Below, piece by piece: positions 45,249-50,444 of a stretch of 50,444 nucleotides of DNA. The DNA lies in assembly GCA_947178125.1 (NCBI GenBank), contig CAMWXB010000025.1:1-50444 (forward strand), written 5' to 3'. Position 1 is the first letter of the stretch; each line of letters opens with the position of its first letter. The notes under the pieces are model-generated. The model made no database searches and had not been told where the DNA came from. It worked only from the letters and a program-made list of their open reading frames with translations. This stretch comes from an uncultured Lachnospiraceae bacterium (GTDB lineage: Bacteria > Bacillota > Clostridia > Lachnospirales > Lachnospiraceae). A program made the translations under genes and the position numbers.

Positions 45249-48200
45249 TCAGTGCATAACGGAGAAGAAATCGCTCAGAATTTCTTTCATATAATTATAT
45301 CTTCTGGCATATGAATTTTCCACGCGTATCAGCTGCAGGTCATGCTCGCTGCATATGGCATTTTTCTTTCTGTCCCTGTTTTTCACCACTTCATCCTCGA
45401 AATGCTCTTTTCCATCCAGTTCAATCGCAAGAATCGGTATTTCCTGTTTTCCGCTTTTCTGATACACGACAAAATCAAAGCGTCCATTGTAAAACAGATC
45501 ATTATAGCTTTCATTCCCCATAAAAACATGCGAAATCGCCACTTCCCTGTGCACTGCATATTTGCTCTGCGTCAGCCAGATGTTTTCCAGCGCATGCGTC
45601 AGATTTTCCAGAAAAGCTTCTTCTGTCGCACTGCTGAACGGCTTGACTCCTAACGCCCTGGATGCCGCCTGTTTTGCCGTCACCATGGCCGTTCCATTGG
45701 AGCGCACATACTCTACCAGTTCATACAGATCGTCTTCACCGTCTTTTTGATGAAGCCGCTCCAGATTTTTTCTATTGGATAAAATGATCAGCTGATCTCT
45801 GGCTCTGGAAGTCGCCACATTGATGAGTTCCTTGTTATTTTTCAGCCACTCGTAGCTCCCGGCCTGCGTCTGGTCGGTAATCGCCGTAGAAAACAGAACG
45901 ACGTCCTTTTCATCTCCCTGAAAGGCGTGTACGGTCCCGCAGGTGACATTCCCTATCTTCGCCCGCTCCAATGCTTCCTCGATCAGCTTTCGCTGATTGA
46001 CAAATGGCGTAATGACCCCGATACTTTTCTCCTCGTTCTGCGCGGCATACTTCACGATTTCCTGTACTTCCGCAGGCGCCGTATTTTTCACATCCGTAAA
46101 AGATTCTTCCATATCCATGTAGATGAGCGGCTGCTCTTCTTTGCTTTCCGACATAATATTCAGCCTGGAATTATAATATTTACGGTTATTGAACTCAATG
46201 ATATTTTTATGGCAGCGGTAATGGTTATGCAGCAAGATTTCATCGCTCACCGCATCACAGGCGAGGTAGGTCTTGTAGACAGAATTTTTCCGGTAATCAT
46301 ATTCATCCGATACCGCATAACGTTTTTTGAGTTTCGCATTGTTCATTTCATCGAGCAGAATTACCGGATTGAGCTGCTGCGGATCGCCGACCAGCATCAG
46401 GTTTCTTCCCCGCACGATGGGCACTAATGACACAGCCGTATTGCATTGGCTCGCTTCGTCCATGATCACCATGTCGAACATTGGCTCCGCTTCCCCCAGT
46501 CGGTGGGCGGAAATGCAGGTCGTCGCTATCACCGGAAAGATTTTCTGCAGCCTTACGATATTCTCCTTCTCCCCGAGATATTTTACAAAGGCTTCTGTTC
46601 TTACCTTTTCATCTTCCGTCTCCAGAATGTTCCTTAAATCCGCATTTTGCGGTCTTTTTATCTTCTGGATATAGCCTGCGGAAATATAGTAAAGATACTT
46701 TTTCAGTTCTTCTGTATCATCATCGATTAGGGAAATCGCTTCCTCTTCCGAGACCTCCCCCGCTTCTTCCATTCTCTTATGAATCCGATTGCGCTGTCTG
46801 ACCGCCAAATCTTCCTCAAAAGACATCATCTGAAAAGAATCTCCTTTTCCCTTCTCAAATTCCAGAAGACGCTCAAGCGTTTCCTTTCTTTCTTTTAAAT
46901 CAAGAAGTTCCTCATATCGTTTTAACAGTTCCGACAGCCGTCGGGCCCGTTTTTTCCGGTCATCCTTATTCCGGTCCAGCGTTCCCTCAAAGACTTTGAT
47001 ATCTTTTACTTCTTCATACAGCCGCCGCATCGTGACGAGCGCTTCTTTTACCTTCTCGTGATTACCGAGCCGCAGGATTGGAAAAGGAATCGTCTTTCCC
47101 CGATATTTGATGCCGGAGAGTTTCTCATAAACGCCGTTGATCGGATGATTATTATAAGATGCAAATAAAACGGTCCTTTCATTAAAAAAAGCCGTCACAA
47201 TGGTATTGATGATGGTATTGGTCTTTCCTGTTCCCGGCGGCCCCTGAATATAGGCCACCGGATATTTCATGGCATTATGAATCGCCAAAAGCTGGTCCAT
47301 ATTAATCCGCTGGTCGATAAGCGCAATCGGATAGGCCGCCGTCCGCCTCGGTCTTTCCAGCAGGTCCCCGAAAAAGGCTCTGATCGGGACCGTGGCTTCT
47401 CCCTGCTGGTACATTTTGATAATAGACTCATACTCTTTATGCAGATCCAGCGCAATATCGGCTTCCAGGCCGATCACATACGGCATATCATCCACATTAC
47501 TGCCATATTGCGCAAGACGCCTCATAATGCAGTCTTTAATTTTCTCCTGATTTCCCTCAAAATCATGCAGAAGCTCATACTCATCCGCATCCAGATAACG
47601 ACGGATGCTCTGCTTTGTCCCGTTCAACGTAAACTCGGTGCAGATCGTAATATCCTCGTCCGGCCGCAGCACCCTCTGCTTCACATCCAGATTCAGCTTA
47701 CGGTATGCCAATACATACAGGCCTTTGGGCATATGAATGCTCAAAACATTCATCGCCAGCTGTTCCATATGCCAAACGCCGTCTTTCCGCTCTCCCGATT
47801 CGGTACGGCGTTGGAAGTTCTTGACAATTGTCCGGAACTGCTCTTCATCCAAATGATAAACCTCGCCTGCGCCAATCCTATCCCTGTCCAGATATTTTAC
47901 CAGACTGAAATCGGATAGATAGGGAACAGTGTCCAGACGATTGCACATCTCAAGATAACTCAATATTTTCAGATTGGCCGCGTTATCGAAAAGGGAATAA
48001 TATTTGTGCGGGTTCAGATAAATATCCTTTACCAGCGCTTCGTTCACAGGGCAATACGACCCTTCCACGACCTGGGACTGTAAGATGGAATCGATCTTAA
48101 TCTTCTGAAATGTTTCCACCGTATATTTTCCAAGATGAAGCCCCTCTACCGCCAGCGTGCGGTTACGGACATTCAGTTCCCTGATTCCAATCCAGTATTT

Positions 48201-48290
48201 TGTGATCTGGTCGCCCTGATTATGATATACAATGCTCAGCCATTTTCCTTCATGAACAGCCCGAAAGATATCACGGAGAATTGTGTTCAT
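45249..48290 (-). CDS. Superfamily I (DNA2/UPF1-type) helicase with C-terminal nuclease-like domain
   Basis: A 1013-residue protein. The N-terminus (about 1-75) resembles a WYL-type domain (EGKWLSIVYHN, IGIRELN, VEGLHLGKY). Walker A GPPGTGKT lies near 350, a charged coiled insert at about 430-550, and Walker B MDEASQ near 611. These are followed by LVGDPQQLNP, GTVHAFQGDEKDVVLFS and INVATSRARDQLIIL. The C-terminal 120 residues have FDFVVYQK and AIELDGKEHFED with RDRKKN, matching PD-(D/E)xK/Vsr-like (DUF2726-type) nucleases. The start was chosen with AAAGG 13 nt upstream. It sits 21 nt after a deoxyinosine glycosylase gene. Repair or anti-invader DNA processing are both possible. Confidence 0.88.
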   Translation of the reverse strand: MNTILRDIFRAVHEGKWLSIVYHNQGDQITKYWIGIRELNVRNRTLAVEGLHLGKYTVETFQKIKIDSILQSQVVEGSYCPVNEALVKDIYLNPHKYYSLFDNAANLKILSYLEMCNRLDTVPYLSDFSLVKYLDRDRIGAGEVYHLDEEQFRTIVKNFQRRTESGERKDGVWHMEQLAMNVLSIHMPKGLYVLAYRKLNLDVKQRVLRPDEDITICTEFTLNGTKQSIRRYLDADEYELLHDFEGNQEKIKDCIMRRLAQYGSNVDDMPYVIGLEADIALDLHKEYESIIKMYQQGEATVPIRAFFGDLLERPRRTAAYPIALIDQRINMDQLLAIHNAMKYPVAYIQGPPGTGKTNTIINTIVTAFFNERTVLFASYNNHPINGVYEKLSGIKYRGKTIPFPILRLGNHEKVKEALVTMRRLYEEVKDIKVFEGTLDRNKDDRKKRARRLSELLKRYEELLDLKERKETLERLLEFEKGKGDSFQMMSFEEDLAVRQRNRIHKRMEEAGEVSEEEAISLIDDDTEELKKYLYYISAGYIQKIKRPQNADLRNILETEDEKVRTEAFVKYLGEKENIVRLQKIFPVIATTCISAHRLGEAEPMFDMVIMDEASQCNTAVSLVPIVRGRNLMLVGDPQQLNPVILLDEMNNAKLKKRYAVSDEYDYRKNSVYKTYLACDAVSDEILLHNHYRCHKNIIEFNNRKYYNSRLNIMSESKEEQPLIYMDMEESFTDVKNTAPAEVQEIVKYAAQNEEKSIGVITPFVNQRKLIEEALERAKIGNVTCGTVHAFQGDEKDVVLFSTAITDQTQAGSYEWLKNNKELINVATSRARDQLIILSNRKNLERLHQKDGEDDLYELVEYVRSNGTAMVTAKQAASRALGVKPFSSATEEAFLENLTHALENIWLTQSKYAVHREVAISHVFMGNESYNDLFYNGRFDFVVYQKSGKQEIPILAIELDGKEHFEDEVVKNRDRKKNAICSEHDLQLIRVENSYARRYNYMKEILSDFFSVMH

Positions 48291-48311
48291 ATTTATGACC
48301 ATGCCTTTCTC

Positions 48312-48794
48312 TTAATCTAATGACTTCCGAATCACCTTCCAGGAATCTACCAGTCTTTCCAGCGAGTATCCCGCATTCGCCGGACTCGTAGACGGCAGAA
48401 GATGTGCCTCCCTGCCATTTACCGGGAAAATATATTTCTGATACAGCTGATATGCTTTCCCGCCGTTCGTATAGATTTTCCTGATATCCGCACTGGATAA
48501 GATATCGGACAAATCATTCGGCACCACGTCCCGGATGCTCGCATCCGAAGAGCCGGTAATCTCACAGCTTGCAATGACATCCCACACCGCTACATGATAT
48601 TTCATCAGCATAGCGCGCTTCTGCGGAATCTCTTCCGGCACTTCGCATCCCAATACCTGCGCCATGACGCGCCAGAAACGGTTCTGCTTATGTCCGTAAA
48701 AAAACTGCTGTTCCCGCGATTTTACCGACGGGAAACTGCCTAAGATCAGGATTTTGGAATCCCTGTCATAGACAGGGGCTATCGGATGGTTCAT
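48312..48794 (-). CDS. DNA-deoxyinosine glycosylase (uracil-DNA-glycosylase superfamily)
   Basis: A 160-residue protein with the superfamily motif ILILGSFPSVKSRE near residue 15, FYGHKQNRFWRVM, the VAVWDVIASC segment and LLPSTSPANAGYS near the end. This arrangement is that of bacterial hypoxanthine/deoxyinosine DNA glycosylases, which remove deaminated adenine. GGAGG lies five bases before the ATG. It is the first gene of an apparent operon with the helicase-nuclease and tag. Confidence 0.88.
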   Translation of the reverse strand: MNHPIAPVYDRDSKILILGSFPSVKSREQQFFYGHKQNRFWRVMAQVLGCEVPEEIPQKRAMLMKYHVAVWDVIASCEITGSSDASIRDVVPNDLSDILSSADIRKIYTNGGKAYQLYQKYIFPVNGREAHLLPSTSPANAGYSLERLVDSWKVIRKSLD

Positions 48795-48873
48795 ATTTTC
48801 CTCCATATCTGCTGCCACGATTGGCATTTCCTACTCAATATTAATATTCTACCACAAATGGCGCTGAACGTGA

Positions 48874-48951
48874 TATAATAAATACAGACTCTGCAGTCTG
48901 TGTCTTTGTCGAAATAATACAGAATCACTGCATTTGAGTATATAATATAAT
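48874..48951 (+). promoter_or_regulatory. Promoter-like -10 elements before the toxin/antitoxin-like gene
   Basis: TGATATAAT (extended -10) at 48871-48879 and overlapping TATAAT copies at 48941-48951 lie in an otherwise empty gap. Neither has a convincing -35. A short CAGACT/AGTCTG hairpin lies between them. Confidence 0.35.
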
Positions 48952-48983
48952 GACTACAAAAAAGGCAATGTGAAAGGACTTAT

Positions 48984-49373
48984 ATGATTCCTAACAATGA
49001 AGCGATTATTCTCTACCATGGCTCAAAATCAGGTATTCAGGGTCCTATTGCGCCCATCAGCCGCGCCGCCGCTGCTCTCGACGATATCTATGACCGTCTG
49101 CAATGGGCCGGTGAAGAATACATTCTGGAAGAGCTCATTGACGAAATTGGCGGCCTTAAAAAAGCCGGTACGACCTACTCTCTGGATATCATGTACTGGA
49201 CAGGTTATACCTATCGTTACTGGCATTATTACACTGCTGAAAGCAGCACGGAAATCTATAAGACTGCCGACGCCCGTACAATGCAGCAATGCTGGGCCGG
49301 CTTTCACACATTCGATGTGGAAATGGCTATTGATGATTTGAAAGAACTTTACAAACAGTCCTGCACTCATTGA
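48984..49373 (+). CDS. Small protein joining a DUF3990-like start to an antitoxin-like body
   Basis: A 129-residue cytosolic protein. The first 20 residues (IILYHGSKSGIQGPI) match the N-terminal motif of DUF3990 ADP-ribosyltransferase-like toxins, but the rest of that fold is absent. From about residue 35 it reads as a helical protein ending in GYTYRYWHYYTAESSTEIYK and FHTFDVEMAIDDLKE. I associate that pattern with small partners of DUF3990-type toxin modules. It may be a fusion left by deletion between toxin and partner genes. AAAGGA lies 10 nt upstream. The 3' end overlaps the convergent YcaQ-type gene by 47 nt. Confidence 0.6.
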   Translation: MIPNNEAIILYHGSKSGIQGPIAPISRAAAALDDIYDRLQWAGEEYILEELIDEIGGLKKAGTTYSLDIMYWTGYTYRYWHYYTAESSTEIYKTADARTMQQCWAGFHTFDVEMAIDDLKELYKQSCTH

Positions 49374-50444
49374 ACTTCGCAAATCTTTTTATACACCCTT
49401 CCACCGCAGCCAGCAGCTTTTTCGTCTGCTTCACATCCGGTTCGAACCAGATATTCTTTACCGTCAGTACATCCGTCTTTCTGTCTGCGACAGCTTCAAT
49501 GCGGCCGACGAAACGCTCGCCATACAGAATCGGCAGTACATAGAAACCATATTTACGCTGTGCGGCCGGCGTGTAGATTTCCCATTTATAATCAAAACCA
49601 AATAATTCCCGTATCAGATTCCTGTCCCATAAAAAACAATCCAACGGCGCAAGGAACTCACAGCGCGGCTTGAACTGCGGTTCTTGTGATGTCCTCGTGC
49701 TATTGGGGCTGTTTTCCGCACTCTTCTTTTCCTCGAGCACCTTCTCCAGAAAAGGCTTATCTTTCACATTGCAGTACAGCAGAGGATTCACACCCTCAAC
49801 CTTCACCGGAAGAATCGCACCTTCCTCCTGCAATTCTTCAAAAGCCCGCGTACGCTCTTTCGCCTTGAGCCCCCAGATATTCAGCCACGCATCCGAAGGC
49901 TTGTTCCACAGAAGCCCAACCGCAGTAATCCGGCGCAGTACCCGCCACTTATGATGCGCGGACTCATCCGCAATAGGGTCCGGCGTCTCCAGAATCTGCC
50001 GGGGAATATATTCTTCCGCAAGCGCATAGTATTTGCGGGCGCCCTGCTTATGGTGTATCACCAGCTCTCCTGTGGAATAAAGCTGTTCCAGCACAGCCCT
50101 TGCGGCATTGGTATTTCCGCCCCACTCGCCGCTCCAATGAATCGCGGAATGCCAGTGAATACTGCCCTCTATCGGCAGTTCGTCGGAACTGACAGCGCCG
50201 TTCTCAGAAATATACCGTTTCGTCTGTTCTTCCAATTCAGCCAGTTCCGGGAACTTTCCGCCGCTTTCCCGCGCCGCCCTGCGGTAACGTTCAAAATAGG
50301 GCCAATCCTCCGTCGGGAAAATGGAAAGATTCTTATCCGGATAATCCACCAGCAGGCGGTCCTCATACAACAACTCGTACAATGTTTTCTTCGTAAAGCC
50401 TTTGACGCGGGACTGCAGCGTCAACTCCGCATTCTTGCCGCACG
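49327..50444 (-). CDS. YcaQ-type winged-helix DNA glycosylase-like protein (partial, 5' end outside window)
   Basis: At least 372 residues are encoded and the frame is open through the right edge, so about 50-60 N-terminal residues are missing. Recognisable YcaQ/AlkZ family segments are ELTLQSRVKGFTKKTLYELL, SIHWHSAIHWSGEWGG, FLAPLDCFLWDRNLIRELFG and YGFYVLPILYGERFVGRIEA with ADRK. Members unhook interstrand crosslinks or excise alkylated bases, and the family's catalytic motif lies near the missing N-terminus, so activity cannot be judged. Together with tag and the deoxyinosine glycosylase it adds to a local group of DNA-repair genes. Confidence 0.87.
   Translation of the reverse strand, partial: CGKNAELTLQSRVKGFTKKTLYELLYEDRLLVDYPDKNLSIFPTEDWPYFERYRRAARESGGKFPELAELEEQTKRYISENGAVSSDELPIEGSIHWHSAIHWSGEWGGNTNAARAVLEQLYSTGELVIHHKQGARKYYALAEEYIPRQILETPDPIADESAHHKWRVLRRITAVGLLWNKPSDAWLNIWGLKAKERTRAFEELQEEGAILPVKVEGVNPLLYCNVKDKPFLEKVLEEKKSAENSPNSTRTSQEPQFKPRCEFLAPLDCFLWDRNLIRELFGFDYKWEIYTPAAQRKYGFYVLPILYGERFVGRIEAVADRKTDVLTVKNIWFEPDVKQTKKLLAAVEGCIKRFAKFNECRTVCKVLSNHQ

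Noticed and set aside
46000..48290. Helicase-nuclease as a known named phage-defence system
   Set aside because: The domains fit several defence and repair proteins, but no partner gene diagnostic of a named system is present.

Overview
The window looks like the chromosome of a gut-type clostridium, most likely Lachnospiraceae. This is inferred from the agr-type quorum genes, the GHKL/LytTR regulators, AAAGG(AG)-type ribosome binding sites, several membrane families common in that group, moderate GC content and long same-strand operons. I see no rRNA or tRNA genes, phage, insertion sequence or CRISPR array.

Layout. (1) 1-3.3 kb: the 5' part of a membrane-anchored surface protein with an acidic Asp/Tyr cytoplasmic head and an extracellular decapeptide repeat that runs off the left edge, then a small zinc-ribbon protein and an anchored alpha/beta hydrolase. 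(2) 3.3-36.8 kb: a large envelope-polysaccharide region. It holds three MBOAT acyltransferases (two with an adjacent SGNH partner on the same strand), three more SGNH-type proteins, a stand-alone acyl carrier protein and a VOC enzyme. It also holds a CotH / VTC / DUF4956 cassette, an FAD oxidoreductase, a radical SAM/SPASM enzyme, GtrA, several multi-pass GT-C-like proteins, GT2 and GT4 glycosyltransferases, and Ugd plus a UDP-glucuronate 4-epimerase (a route to UDP-galacturonate). A ChbG-type carbohydrate deacetylase closes the last operon. (3) 36.8-42.3 kb: an agr-like quorum locus with a membrane-less GHKL kinase, agrB, a previously unlisted 42-residue agrD, an AgrC-like kinase and two LytTR response regulators with a GT2 gene between them. 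(4) 42.3-44.6 kb: one methyl-accepting chemotaxis protein. (5) 44.6-48.8 kb: a DNA-repair-like operon with a deoxyinosine glycosylase, a helicase-nuclease fusion and a Tag 3-methyladenine glycosylase. (6) 48.9-50.4 kb: a small toxin/antitoxin-like chimera and a partial YcaQ-type winged-helix protein running off the right edge.

How the parts may work together (inference). Nucleotide sugars made by Ugd and the epimerase feed GT2/GT4 enzymes that build lipid-linked or surface glycans. GtrA and GT-C-like proteins would move or transfer lipid-linked sugars outside. MBOAT/SGNH pairs would add acyl groups, perhaps using the local acyl carrier protein. The neighbouring agr locus is a natural candidate for cell-density control of this surface chemistry.

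The most interesting observations are: an AgrD whose ring residue is predicted to be serine rather than cysteine; a 163-bp near-perfect palindrome between divergent promoters; two abutting hairpins between ugd and the epimerase gene; the CotH/VTC/DUF4956 cassette; and a helicase-nuclease sandwiched between two base-excision glycosylases.
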